Notes: generated from the sequence alone by a model not told the origin. Numbered from the stretch's first letter, positions 32,924-41,800 are shown. The stretch: DNA of 64,000 bases from Terriglobus albidus (GCF_008000815.1 NZ_CP042806.1:5146001-5210000), one strand, 5' to 3'. A program made the numbers and translations.

Positions 32924-33826
32924 TTATATCGCGAGGTCAAAGGAGAAAGCAACAACCGCATCTTCCCCGACTATCACACTTCGCGGTTCGCCATTGACAA
33001 TTTCGACGCTACCCTTCACGACTCCGGGGCGCCCGATCTTTCGTCCCTGCAGAGCCTGGAAGCTGAAGCGACCGTCTCGGATACCACTGAATCCATGTTT
33101 GACCAGATAGGCACCGAGCGGACCATTTCCATTTCCGGTAACCGGGTCTTCAGGAATCCCTACCGCGGGAGCAAACATACGGGCCTCAGCAATATACTCT
33201 GTGTCGTCAGGCCTAAGAGTAAACACGAAATATCCATTGACGCCCGTCTCGCTGCTGAGCTTGCCGAGAAGATCGAGATTGGGCGACAAGGCATTCAATA
33301 CCTGGCTGTCCTTGACACCGACAAGGACCTTGGAATGCCCCGTTGAGACGACTTCAATCGGGCAGAGAGGATCCTGGTCGTCAACTTCAACGCCAAGGGC
33401 TGAGGTGATTCGCCTTACAGTTTCGATGTCCAATGACGTGAACGTGGGGGGTGCCTGTTTCATCCGGACGACGAATGTGCCCTTTTCGGAAGCTACCACG
33501 TCAATATCCATAATTCCTGCGGCGCACTTGTGCCGGATGTGCCCGATTCCTCCGCCGCCGTAGAGTGTTCGAACAAAGTGGGCTGCCACGGTCGCGTGCC
33601 CACAGCTTGGCACTTCGCATGTGGGCGTAAAGAACCGAACCCAAACATCGTGATCGTCAGAGTGGGGCGAAAAGACGAACGCCGTCTCCGAGTTGTTCAG
33701 CTCGCGCGCAATCTTCTGCATCTCGAAATCAGTGAGACCATCGGCGTTCAGAATCACTCCAGCCGGGTTTCCTGCGAACTTCTCGCGCGTAAATACGTCA
33801 ACCTGAAATGCCCTATACGTTCGCAC
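32924..33826 (-). CDS. PhzF-family isomerase/epimerase
   Basis: The 300-residue protein has the PhzF/YddE two-lobed fold: FTREKFAGNPAGVIL at 12-26, the catalytic Glu in LNNSETAFVF, FTPTCEVPSCGHATVAAHF and, in the second lobe, EDPVTGNGNGPLGAYL. PhzF itself isomerises a phenazine precursor; most bacterial relatives have unknown substrates. The GTG start at 33826 has GGAGAG upstream. It is probably cotranscribed with the cupin gene. Confidence 0.85.
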   Translation of the reverse strand: MRTYRAFQVDVFTREKFAGNPAGVILNADGLTDFEMQKIARELNNSETAFVFSPHSDDHDVWVRFFTPTCEVPSCGHATVAAHFVRTLYGGGGIGHIRHKCAAGIMDIDVVASEKGTFVVRMKQAPPTFTSLDIETVRRITSALGVEVDDQDPLCPIEVVSTGHSKVLVGVKDSQVLNALSPNLDLLGKLSSETGVNGYFVFTLRPDDTEYIAEARMFAPAVGIPEDPVTGNGNGPLGAYLVKHGFSGIRDGRFSFQALQGRKIGRPGVVKGSVEIVNGEPRSVIVGEDAVVAFSFDLAI

Positions 33827-33907
33827 CGATATCTCTCCAATATTGGATCAACTTCAATTGCTTCCACCCATCCCAAGCGAATGAACTCTAACGAGGGTTG
33901 TCGACCG

Positions 33908-34924
33908 TCAGTCAGTTGCTACTCGGATGACGACTTTTCCGAACGGACCTCGTTCTAAATGCTCGATCGCGGCCCTCGCTTCCTCAAAGGGATATACCGC
34001 ATCAATGATCGGCTTAATCCGGAACCGGGAAAGTGCTTGCGTCATCTTTTCGAAGGCTCGTCGATGTCCTGCTCCCCCGATGCCACGAATTACCGCGGCT
34101 TTTCGTATAAGGGCGAAGAGGTCAAGGGTAGAGCTTGACGCCTCCAGCATACCGATGGTTGAAATCTGGCCGCCCGGACGTATGGCCTTAATCGAGCGCG
34201 TCAGATTCTGTCCACCCACGACCTCCAATACGTGATCAACGCCCTTCCCTTCAGTAAGAGCTAGGGCTTCCGTCTCCCAATCCGGACTGCGCACGTAGTT
34301 GATTACGGCAGAAGCTCCAAGGGCACGAACCAACTCCACTTTCCGGTCACTACTCGAGGTGGCGATCACCCGCGCTCCTAACGCGACGGCAAACTGTAAT
34401 CCGAAGAGTGAAACGCCGCCCGTCCCCTGAATTACAACGGATTGCGACTTCTCGAGTTGGGCCATTTCAACCAAGGCATACCAGGCGGACAGTGCCGCCA
34501 CGGGCAAAGTTGCGGCTTGGTCATCCGTCAGGTATTCCGGAATGGCGACGAATGCCTGCTCATCGACAAGAATGTATTCGGCAAGCGCGCCAGATATTGT
34601 GTTGCCAAGGGTGTGCAGGGACCTATCCTCTGCAGGTTCACCATCAAGCCATCGGGTTGCATAGTGTGTCATGATCCGGTCTCCGACTTTCGCTCGCCTG
34701 ACTTCGCTTCCTATCTCAACAACAACGCCGGCAGCATCGGAGAGTGGAACAATCGGAATCGGCATTCGTGGATTGTAGGTGCCTGCAATGAGTAGCTTGT
34801 CTCGATAGTTCAAAGAAACAGAGCCGACTCTGACCAGGATCTGTTTTGCTGACGGACGTGGAATCGCTTCGTCGACTCGTTGTAATCCATCAATGCCAAA
34901 ATGGTGCAACTTCCATGCCTTCAT
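33908..34924 (-). CDS. Zinc-independent MDR alcohol dehydrogenase-like protein (paralogue 1)
   Basis: About 338 residues from the ATG at 34924 (MKAWKLHHFG), which has GAGGGA upstream; longer reading frames upstream have no domain. MDR fold: VGSVSLNYRDKLLIAGTYNP, DAAGVVVEIGSEV, the cofactor loop IQGTGGVSLFGLQFAVALGARVIATSSSDRK as two motifs, and LGASAVINY. It is strikingly similar to the gene at 37734-38744 (shared LNYRDKL, GTGGVS, LGNTI), so the pair arose by duplication. Substrate is unknown. Confidence 0.82.
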   Translation of the reverse strand: MKAWKLHHFGIDGLQRVDEAIPRPSAKQILVRVGSVSLNYRDKLLIAGTYNPRMPIPIVPLSDAAGVVVEIGSEVRRAKVGDRIMTHYATRWLDGEPAEDRSLHTLGNTISGALAEYILVDEQAFVAIPEYLTDDQAATLPVAALSAWYALVEMAQLEKSQSVVIQGTGGVSLFGLQFAVALGARVIATSSSDRKVELVRALGASAVINYVRSPDWETEALALTEGKGVDHVLEVVGGQNLTRSIKAIRPGGQISTIGMLEASSSTLDLFALIRKAAVIRGIGGAGHRRAFEKMTQALSRFRIKPIIDAVYPFEEARAAIEHLERGPFGKVVIRVATD

Positions 34925-35202
34925 GAGTCCCTCAGAAATCAATTGGGGTCCACGCCTGGTAGCGCGACTCTCCGCCTTAGGTTTGTTTGTGTATAACCGG
35001 ATCAGCGGCCATTCCAAGGCCGCGCTCCACGGAAGAGCGGCCGCGCCCACATTCTTGTTTACGGGTGTGGCTTGTGTTGGTTGTGCAAACACGGCCAAAG
35101 AGTTGTTCGCTCTCACATCCACCATCGGATGCGCACCGCTACGGCGTCGCTAATAACCGTTGTCCCACAAGATGCGGCTCAGGTTTAGGCGCGTAATTTA
35201 GG

Positions 35203-35676
35203 TTAATGGACCGAGTATTCACCTGCGTATTCCCGGGAATCATCGATTAAATCATGGCGAAGTTCCTTGAGCAGGCTCATCGCTTCGTTGCGCATAGCCA
35301 GCGGGACGCCCCAGTAGTCAAAGATGCCCCCACGCCGCGAGTTCTGGCCACAAACAACGAAGACGCCTGTACCAAGGTTTCTCTTCAAGATCGAGGCGAG
35401 CCAGCCCACAAATCCGCTGTTGTCCAAGCCGTCCTGGAAATGGAACGAGAACAACCCGAAGGGCTCAGCGGCTTCCGGGCCAGCCCCCTTAAGCACGCTC
35501 CAAACCTCGTTGTCTCTCACAATGGCGAGCCCACGCTCAGCTTCCGAGGTTGGGAAGGCTTCAACCGGGAACTCATAGAATGCGAACGGACCTTCGTGCC
35601 AGGTGAGTTCCGCCGCGGCAATGACCCGACGCAACCGGCTATCGGTTTGTTCTGTTGTTTCTTGGCTGACGTACAT
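35203..35676 (-). CDS. Conserved-looking protein of unknown function
   Basis: This 157-residue soluble protein has features such as MYVSQETTEQTDSRL, WHEGPFAFYEFP and GVFVVCGQNSRRGGIFDYWG. I do not recognise the family. Its ATG overlaps the TAA of the upstream gene by one base, so the two are coupled and likely work together. Confidence 0.65.
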   Translation of the reverse strand: MYVSQETTEQTDSRLRRVIAAAELTWHEGPFAFYEFPVEAFPTSEAERGLAIVRDNEVWSVLKGAGPEAAEPFGLFSFHFQDGLDNSGFVGWLASILKRNLGTGVFVVCGQNSRRGGIFDYWGVPLAMRNEAMSLLKELRHDLIDDSREYAGEYSVH

Positions 35677-35978
35677 TAGCTGACATCTCCGGTGTCTCTT
35701 ATCTCTTCAAATACATTGTTGCCACGTCCGGGGCGCGTGAGCCATTGAAACGATTCCTCAAGGCGCACCCTGCCGTCCTGGAGATGGCTAATCGTGGCCG
35801 TTGACACGCCTGCGTCCACGTTGCCGTGCAAATCAATCTGCACATAACAGAAGCGCAGCGATGTTCCTGCAGAATCCAGCGTTCCAATCAGGTAGCCGTC
35901 TACGATGGAACCGCCCCGATAATGAGCCGACACCATATCGTTTGTCTGTTTGAACTCCAGAATGGTCTGCCCTGACAC
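35676..35978 (-). CDS. Small protein of the 'N-acetylglutamate synthase'-annotated beta-sandwich family
   Basis: The call uses the GTG at 35978 (100 residues). The pattern SGQTILEFKQTNDMVSAHYRGGSIVDGYLIGTLD, read in two motifs, followed by QIDLHGNVDAG and RVRLEESFQW, resembles small bacterial proteins often labelled N-acetylglutamate synthase without evidence for that activity. Family-like sequence continues upstream in frame (FDLQGKRLRVVATDPLG) to about 36041, but no ATG, GTG or TTG is found there; an ATC at 36041 has AAGGGGG upstream. The true start is uncertain. It is coupled to the next gene by TAATG overlap. Confidence 0.6.
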   Translation of the reverse strand: MSGQTILEFKQTNDMVSAHYRGGSIVDGYLIGTLDSAGTSLRFCYVQIDLHGNVDAGVSTATISHLQDGRVRLEESFQWLTRPGRGNNVFEEIRDTGDVS

Positions 35979-36134
35979 AACTCCCAGTGGATCCGTGGCG
36001 ACTACTCGCAGGCGCTTCCCTTGCAGGTCAAATGTAGTGATGGGCGGCCCCCTTTTGTTAAGTACGGTGTCATAGCACCTATGCTTCGTCTCCCAGTTCG
36101 AGCGTTAGGAGAAGCTAGAACTTTTGCCCCGGGT

Positions 36135-36665
36135 TCATCGAGAGGCTTGATCCTTAGCGGCATTCACTCGAAGCTGTAGTTCTACACCCTTCCGATCGGC
36201 CTGAATCCAGTACTCAACGATCTTTCCGTCTTTCACCCGATAGACTGCGTTTGTGATCTCTACGATAGGCAGGCCAGTTGGTGCGAAGCCCTGGATCGAT
36301 CCCAAGTGCTTCCCTTCCTGTCTCCAACGAACGTAGACCCGGTCTCCGTCCGAAATCAACTCCGTGACCGTCAGTTGATACCTCCCGTACATATTCAAGA
36401 ATTCATGCACGTGTTCGGCATAGCTTGCTGGAGTTCTCACAACCGTAGTCTCGCCTTCCGAGTTAAGTTGGTGGGCACTAACCTGGTCCGCGAGAAACTC
36501 CGATGCCCTCTCGGGAGTGCGCCCCGAGCGCACCGTATCGATAAAACCTTGTACAACGCCTTTCGGCGAGGACGGATTGACCAAGGAGGACTCCTTTGGG
36601 CTTTGGGCCGGGGCAGTGACTTGTAGAAGAGCCACCACAAACATTAGATGTGCGTAGAGTTTCAA
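36135..36665 (-). CDS. Exported SnoaL/NTF2-like protein
   Basis: About 176 residues from the TTG at 36665, which has a perfect AGGAGGT six bases upstream. A signal peptide (LYAHLMFVVALLQVTAPAQ) precedes an NTF2-like domain resembling SnoaL-type ester cyclases: GVVQGFIDTVRSGR, EFLADQVSAHQL, RVYVRWRQEGKHLG, and VYRVKDGKIVEYWIQAD. The ligand or reaction is unknown. It sits 101 bp after the hexapeptide-repeat gene. Confidence 0.75.
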   Translation of the reverse strand: MKLYAHLMFVVALLQVTAPAQSPKESSLVNPSSPKGVVQGFIDTVRSGRTPERASEFLADQVSAHQLNSEGETTVVRTPASYAEHVHEFLNMYGRYQLTVTELISDGDRVYVRWRQEGKHLGSIQGFAPTGLPIVEITNAVYRVKDGKIVEYWIQADRKGVELQLRVNAAKDQASR

Positions 36666-36766
36666 GATATTACCTCCTGGCATAAATCCGCCCGTTTCGT
36701 GCGAGTCGCGCGAGTCGTGCGAACGAGCTGGCAGCCAACTATGCGCACTGGATGCGTTAATCAATC

Positions 36767-37369
36767 TCAACCAACCGGGAGGTCGTTCCGAATTGCCTCT
36801 AAAGATTTCGAGAGGCTACTTGAGATGTGCCTCATAATGCTTGGGGTCTCACGAGGAACCCCATAGACCCAATCAGGAAAATTCAGTGGCTTTTGTATCG
36901 CCCAGATTTCCTCATGCTTTTCAGGAGGCAGAATCTGCACGGGATCGCCCACCGCGATCCAGCCGATCGGCACGATCATCCCCGCGCGCAAGTGCGTACG
37001 AAGATGGACAGTCGCATGCACTCGAACCTCCACACCCCGTTCCAGTCGCGCTCCATGGAAGACGGCGGCAGCTGTCGCTATGAAGACTTCATCGTCCAGT
37101 ACAGCGCCGACAACGTGAGCATTGGGTCCAATCAAACAAGCATCGTTGATCGCGCACGGATGGTTTGCTGTGGCCCGAATAACCGCATTTTCCATCACGA
37201 TGCAATCAGAGCCTATTTGGATCTTTCCGCCGTTTTCTCCAATGATGCGCGCCCCGTAAAGAACCCTTGTATTAGGACCAATGCTTACGTCTCCGCAAAT
37301 TGTCGCGTCAAGCGCGATAGAAGCTGTTGGATCAATCGTCGGACGCTTACCGGCATGTTCGATGATCAT
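36767..37369 (-). CDS. Left-handed beta-helix (gamma carbonic anhydrase-like) protein
   Basis: About 200 residues from the ATG at 37369 with GGGGA upstream. Hexapeptide repeats run from residue 10 to about 130 (PTIDPTASIALDATICGDVSIGPNTRVLYG in two parts). His residues in TANHPCAIND, GPNAHVV and AAVFHGA occupy positions where gamma-class carbonic anhydrases bind zinc. PaaY/CaiE-like proteins share this form. Activity is not established. It follows a decayed racemase gene. Confidence 0.78.
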   Translation of the reverse strand: MIIEHAGKRPTIDPTASIALDATICGDVSIGPNTRVLYGARIIGENGGKIQIGSDCIVMENAVIRATANHPCAINDACLIGPNAHVVGAVLDDEVFIATAAAVFHGARLERGVEVRVHATVHLRTHLRAGMIVPIGWIAVGDPVQILPPEKHEEIWAIQKPLNFPDWVYGVPRETPSIMRHISSSLSKSLEAIRNDLPVG

Positions 37370-37434
37370 TGTTTCCCCGTTTCTCGGATTCGGTTGACGT
37401 TCTATTCGCCTGCATCGCTTACCCATACGGTTTC

Positions 37435-37683
37435 TCACGGGCACGTCAATCGGCGCATGATGACGGCGATATGAGTGCGCGCCCCGTCTACGTGCGGAAA
37501 ACCAGCATTGTCAGGATCGAATACGAGCGATAGATCTGTCCCGGCAAGCACGATGCATCCAGGTTCTCCCGTGAGATGAGCGTGTGGGCCATGGACTGCA
37601 GCGTCTCACGCTCGGCCGGGGAGGCCTGCGATTAGGCCCAGCATCGGCGGTGAGATATCGGGCGTCGTTTTTTCGCTTACCAT
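37435..37683 (-). pseudogene. Aspartate/glutamate racemase-like remnant
   Basis: An ATG at 37683 starts a short frame with PPMLGLIAGLPGRA, like the N-terminus of Asp/Glu racemases, then hits a stop. A second frame downstream reads CIVLAGTDLSLVFDPDN and DGARTHIAVIMRRL, matching the C-terminal end of that family, to a stop at 37435. Most of the middle (over 400 bp) is missing. Assignment is by eye on short fragments. Confidence 0.5.
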
Positions 37684-37733
37684 AGGTGGCTCTCGCACCC
37701 CCTCGAACGGGCCTGCAGGAACGCGCGTCCTCG

Positions 37734-38744
37734 TCACTGCTGAATCCGGATGACAATCTTGCCGAACGCTCCACGATAGAGGTGCTTATAGGCCTCAAGC
37801 GCGTCGTCGAATGAATAGACCGTATCAATAACCGGTCGAATCTGGCTCTTCTCGAGCTCGGCATTCATTTCTTCGAACATCCGGCGCGACCCGGTCACAA
37901 TTCCTTGAATCGAAACCTGCTTCTGCAACACAGGAAAGATTGGAATCTCCGACGTGAAGCCTTCCAGGATTCCAATGACCGCGATCCGCCCCCCAGGGCG
38001 AATGGCCTCAATCGACTGGCCTAAGCTCTTGCCTGCGGCAACCTCCAAGATCTGATCTACACCTCGCTCGGAGGTTAGTCTCAAGGCTTCCTTGTGCCAT
38101 TCAGGTTTTCTGACATAGTTGATGGCGTCGTGCGCACCGAGATCTTTTGCTCGTTCGAGCTTCTCATCGCTACTTGACGTCACAATCACTCGAGCACCGG
38201 CCAGAGAGGCGAGTTGTAGTCCAAAGATAGAGACACCGCCGGTACCTTGCACGAGAACAGTCTGATCCGACGATAAGCCTCCATTCTTCACCAAGGCGTG
38301 CCATGCAGTGAGCGCGCCCACGGGCAGAGTGGAGGCTTCTTCATTGGTTAGGTAGGTTGGCGCTAAGACCAAAGCATCTTCGTTCAAAACCAAATACTCG
38401 GCCAGGCCGCCATTGATGGTGTTTCCCAACGTGTGTACAACCTCGTCAACAGCCGGCCTACCATCGATCCACCGTGTCGCGTAGTTTGAGATGACACGGT
38501 CCCCAACTTGAAAGCGAGACGCCCCTGTTCCAATCTCGATCACTTCTCCGACGGTGTCTGCCACTTGAGTCACCGGAAAGCGAAGCTCAGGATTGTAGAG
38601 GCCCTCAACGACCAGCTTGTCCCGATAGTTCAGAGACACAGCACTGACTCGGATCAAGACCTCGTGAGTTCCGGGCTTTGGGATTGGAATATCTACCATC
38701 TTGAGGTTCTCCAAACCGAAGCCTTCTAATGCCCAAGCTTTCAT
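37734..38744 (-). CDS. MDR alcohol dehydrogenase-like protein (paralogue 2)
   Basis: The 336-residue MDR protein has VSAVSLNYRDKLVVEGLYNPELRFPV, split over two motifs, GEVIEIGTGASRFQVGDRV, the NADP-binding loop VQGTGGVSIFGLQLASLAG and LGAHDAINYV. It lacks the usual zinc cysteines. Very similar to the gene at 33908-34924, about 3 kb away in the same orientation. It is divergent from the AraC-type regulator at 38864, which may control it. Confidence 0.85.
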   Translation of the reverse strand: MKAWALEGFGLENLKMVDIPIPKPGTHEVLIRVSAVSLNYRDKLVVEGLYNPELRFPVTQVADTVGEVIEIGTGASRFQVGDRVISNYATRWIDGRPAVDEVVHTLGNTINGGLAEYLVLNEDALVLAPTYLTNEEASTLPVGALTAWHALVKNGGLSSDQTVLVQGTGGVSIFGLQLASLAGARVIVTSSSDEKLERAKDLGAHDAINYVRKPEWHKEALRLTSERGVDQILEVAAGKSLGQSIEAIRPGGRIAVIGILEGFTSEIPIFPVLQKQVSIQGIVTGSRRMFEEMNAELEKSQIRPVIDTVYSFDDALEAYKHLYRGAFGKIVIRIQQ

Positions 38745-38863
38745 ACAATCTCCCCCAACTTGCCTCTGGCGACATCAATCGTCATCACCTGCTACCGAGC
38801 TTAGGTGTAGGGTTCGGATGCTGCTAGTGGCAATATTGACGTTGTTTATGCAAAACTTGCCAT

Positions 38864-39820
38864 ATGCATGTCGTCCTGTATCTGCCAGAGGCTTTCTATT
38901 CTGCGATTGCTTCCACCTTTGTGGAGACCCTTCTGGCGATCAACGGGGTACGGGGCGAAACGGCATTTTCGTTCGAGTTTGTTTCGAGCAACAGCCACGC
39001 ATGTTCGAAGTCCGGAATCATCTATCCCGTTAAGTCCCGCCCTTCTCGCAAGATGGATGTCTTAGTTTTGCTGACAGGGGTGGGGCTGAATGTCATGGAA
39101 TCGGTTTGTGCCTTGGAAGAAGAGACCGAACGTGCAAAGTCGTTGGTGTTGCTTGCCAAACGGCAGGGCGCTCTCATCGCTGCAACCTGCGGAGCTTCCT
39201 ACATCCTCGCGAAACTGGGCCTTTTGAATGGGAGAAATGCAACAATCTCGTGGTGGCTCGGGAAGGAAGTAAAAAAGAGATTTCCCCGTGTCAAATGGGA
39301 ACCCGCACGCATCGTTATCCGAGATGGGTCCTTATATACAACCGGAGCTGCCTTCGCCGGGTTAGAACTCATCAGCAAGCTCGTGATCGATCTTGGCTTC
39401 GCAAAAGAGGAACGGCAAGTCAGGAAATTGATGGTGCTTCCGCCGGCGCGCGAGTCCCAAGATCCATACGAGGTTCCGGGGCTGGAAGAGTCCACATCCT
39501 TTGAAAAACATTTGCGCCGGCTGGCGCAGCGAAACCTCGTTGACCTTGATCTGTCATTTCTTGCGGCCAAACTCAATACTTCGCCCAGGACGCTCTCAAG
39601 GCGATTTGTCGATGAACTGCAACTTACTCCCGGAAAGTGGATTCAGGAGCAGCGGTTGGAAGCCGCACGTGTCTTGTTGGAATCGACGAAACTGAGCGTC
39701 TCTGAAATATGCTTTCGGGTCGGGTACCAAGATGTTGCTTCGTTCGGTAGGCTCTTTGCGAGAGCAACAGGTTTGACGCCGGGTGAGTTTCGTAAAGAGC
39801 TTCGTCCCACAAGTCGGTGA
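38864..39820 (+). CDS. GlxA-type AraC-family transcriptional regulator
   Basis: The 318-residue protein has an N-terminal DJ-1/PfpI-like amidase domain (about 1-170; the nucleophile-elbow Cys in GALIAATCGASYILA) and a C-terminal AraC HTH domain (about 220-315; LSFLAAKLNTSPRTLSRRFVDELQLTPGKWI in two parts and VSEICFRVGYQDVASFGRLFAR). GlxA-like regulators activate or repress neighbouring genes in response to unknown ligands. It is divergent from the MDR paralogue 2 gene, 119 bp apart, its probable target. Confidence 0.88.
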   Translation: MHVVLYLPEAFYSAIASTFVETLLAINGVRGETAFSFEFVSSNSHACSKSGIIYPVKSRPSRKMDVLVLLTGVGLNVMESVCALEEETERAKSLVLLAKRQGALIAATCGASYILAKLGLLNGRNATISWWLGKEVKKRFPRVKWEPARIVIRDGSLYTTGAAFAGLELISKLVIDLGFAKEERQVRKLMVLPPARESQDPYEVPGLEESTSFEKHLRRLAQRNLVDLDLSFLAAKLNTSPRTLSRRFVDELQLTPGKWIQEQRLEAARVLLESTKLSVSEICFRVGYQDVASFGRLFARATGLTPGEFRKELRPTSR

Positions 39821-39950
39821 TGGATTGATTGAGGCCGTGTTGCCGGATGGATGCGGCAAATGCCTCCAGCTTCGATGGTTCGAAGGTCGGACGTGGGTTG
39901 GTGGTGGATTCCTGAATCTGGTCGCTCTGGAGTTCAACACCCGCGAACAT
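39819..39950 (-). pseudogene. ParB-like N-terminal domain fragment
   Basis: On the minus strand, VELQSDQIQESTTNPRPTF followed by EPSKLEAFAASIRQHGLNQSI closely follows the ParB/Sulfiredoxin-like consensus (I-ES-NPR-F-L-ELA-SI--GL-QPI) seen in plasmid and phage partition or nuclease proteins. The likeness ends where it meets the AraC gene stop, so only the domain's N-terminal piece remains. It is a trace of a former mobile element. Confidence 0.6.
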
Positions 39951-40159
39951 CACAACGTACCATTCACTGTGCCTTGGGGTGTATTGGTAGTCGATAGCGT
40001 CCGATCCCATTGTCGTACCCGACCGTTGGCAGGAATGCATTGACTGCAGTTCCTCTTCCGTCCATCGCAGGCCATCGTTACGTTGTCTCAGGTGCTCCTT
40101 AGCGGAGCACCCTGGTAGAAGAGGCGCTCAAAGCTATGCGGGGTCCAGTAAGAAGAGCC

Positions 40160-41026
40160 TCAGGACGCATCTCCGACCCGTGAGGTCGGCGGCACGTGGC
40201 GGGGTGTGTAATCCCCTGGAGTGCCCAGATAGGTATTGGAAATGAATGCTTGTTCCCCCTGATGTAGAGCATGGCCACTGGCGCCCGAGTCGAGATGAGG
40301 TTTGAGCACCTGAACGTCATCGTAATCTCCGCCATTCTGTGGCCTGAAAGGAATTGGATCAACGAATGGAGCGCTCAGCACGCGTTCAACATAAGTCTGC
40401 GTCATTGCCTCTACAGCTTCCGCACTCGCGTGTCCGACTTCGTAAAATACGGCCGGGGGCACGATATCCATACCGGGGTAGAAGAGAACTCCGTGTTGAA
40501 TGGGCCAAAGGAGATCGTCGATGGTGCCATTGACTCCACGCGGGCCGTAATGTGCCATGCGGCCGCCAACAGTCATCGCGATCATGGAGCGCCTTCCTTT
40601 GAGCGTGCCTTCTCCAAATCGATCTCCCCACCTTCCTCCGCCGTGGACACCGACACCGTATGCGAAACCGTAGGCGTAGACGCGGTCGACCCACCCTTTT
40701 AAGATGGCAGGCATTCCGTACCACCACATTGGGAACTGCAGGATAACTACGTCGGCCCAGAGCAGTTTGCGCTGCTCGTCTGCGATATCAGCCGCCTGCG
40801 TTCCTGTCTTATAAGCTTCACCGGATGCTTTGTCGTAGTTTAGCGGCCCGCTGTCTTTACGTTCGGGAAAATCCTTAGCGTCATAGACCGCCTTCCATCC
40901 CATGGCATAAAGATCCGAAACGATGACCTCATGACCAGCAATCTCGAGCGCAGCAACTGCACGGTTCTTGAGATGGCCTGAAAGCGACAGGGGTTCTGGG
41001 TGTGCATAGACGATGAAATATTTCAT
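40160..41026 (-). CDS. NAD(P)H:quinone oxidoreductase, flavodoxin fold (MdaB/KefF-like)
   Basis: The 288-residue protein starts YFIVYAHPEPLSLSGHLKN (FMN/FAD phosphate loop) and has VVILQFPMWWYGMPAILKGWVDRVYAYGFAYG, in two motifs, plus TVGGRMAHYGPRGVNG, the pattern of NQO1/MdaB/KefF-type reductases. The last 50 residues extend beyond the usual domain. It is divergent from the HxlR regulator gene, a common pairing in which the regulator senses electrophiles or quinones. Confidence 0.85.
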   Translation of the reverse strand: MKYFIVYAHPEPLSLSGHLKNRAVAALEIAGHEVIVSDLYAMGWKAVYDAKDFPERKDSGPLNYDKASGEAYKTGTQAADIADEQRKLLWADVVILQFPMWWYGMPAILKGWVDRVYAYGFAYGVGVHGGGRWGDRFGEGTLKGRRSMIAMTVGGRMAHYGPRGVNGTIDDLLWPIQHGVLFYPGMDIVPPAVFYEVGHASAEAVEAMTQTYVERVLSAPFVDPIPFRPQNGGDYDDVQVLKPHLDSGASGHALHQGEQAFISNTYLGTPGDYTPRHVPPTSRVGDAS

Positions 41027-41163
41027 GATCGAGGTCTTTGACTACATCTCCTTATTGAAGTTGGCGGAAGACGTGGGCGAGCCTGGAAGAGCCTCGCCAT
41101 GCTTTCCTCTCGGACTGCAACAATGAGATGACGCGGGTCGCGACTAAGCTTCATAGTTTTGTT

Positions 41164-41195
41164 ATACTTACATTTTCAGCACATACTTACATTTT
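41164..41195. promoter_or_regulatory. Candidate HxlR operator: ATACTTACATTTT direct repeats
   Basis: Two identical 13-bp copies of ATACTTACATTTT (41164-41176 and 41183-41195), 19 bp apart, lie just upstream of the HxlR-family gene and within the divergent promoter region of the quinone reductase. HxlR proteins often bind motifs containing TACTTAC-like sequences. Confidence 0.6.
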
Positions 41196-41205
41196 GGATA
41201 GTGTT

Positions 41206-41601
41206 ATGAGACAACGGCGCTACAAGTCCTACGAACTGGGCACTGGATGTGGAGTAGAAGCCTGCCTCGAAGTGATCGGCAGCAAATGGAAGGGTGTGAT
41301 CCTGCATCAGCTCATGACGCACGGTGTTCTGCGCTTTAACGAGATACAAAGACTTAAACCCGACCTCAGTCCGCGCATTCTGACGGCACAATTGCGGGAA
41401 CTGGAGAGCGATGGCGTCATCGATCGAAAAGTCTATCCGGTTGTTCCGCCGAAGGTTGAGTACTCTCTTTCTAAGACCGGTGAATCGCTGAAACCTTTGA
41501 TTCAGTCTATGCAGGACTGGGGCGATGCGCATTTGCTTCGCACAAATGCGCCGGTAAAACCTCGCACGAAAGCCACTCCAACTGCTATTGCCGCTGGCTA
41601 A
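41206..41601 (+). CDS. HxlR-family winged-helix transcriptional regulator
   Basis: About 131 residues from the ATG at 41206. HxlR signature: CGVEACLEVIGSKWKGVILHQLMTHGVLRFNEIQ (two motifs) with the N-terminal Cys, then LSPRILTAQLRELESDGVIDRKVY and VEYSLSKTGESLKPLI. Members are redox- or aldehyde-sensing repressors or activators of adjacent oxidoreductase genes, here the divergent quinone reductase. An upstream in-frame start at 41128 would include the operator repeats and is unlikely. Confidence 0.87.
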   Translation: MRQRRYKSYELGTGCGVEACLEVIGSKWKGVILHQLMTHGVLRFNEIQRLKPDLSPRILTAQLRELESDGVIDRKVYPVVPPKVEYSLSKTGESLKPLIQSMQDWGDAHLLRTNAPVKPRTKATPTAIAAG

Positions 41602-41800
41602 GCGCGATGGGGTCGCGATCGCCCACTAGGGCAGTTCATCGACGGGTTGGGGACTGGCTCATCTATCACGCCAATCCTGAGCCCCATCAAGGGTGCGGAA
41701 GCCACCGCAGTCCCGCATCCAGCCATTCCACTGGAATACGGATGGGCCCCCGCTTTGGGAAGCCTGTGCCATTGGAACAGCCCTTGTCGAGCCTTCCGAT

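Noticed and set aside
40091-40111. Hairpin GGTGCTCC/GGAGCACC resembling the tRNA-Cys acceptor end
   Set aside because: Only eight bases match and there is no other tRNA-like sequence around it, so chance is sufficient.
24898-41800. Integrase or transposase gene expected for an island
   Set aside because: None of the frames in this interval shows recombinase motifs that I can recognise, so none is reported.
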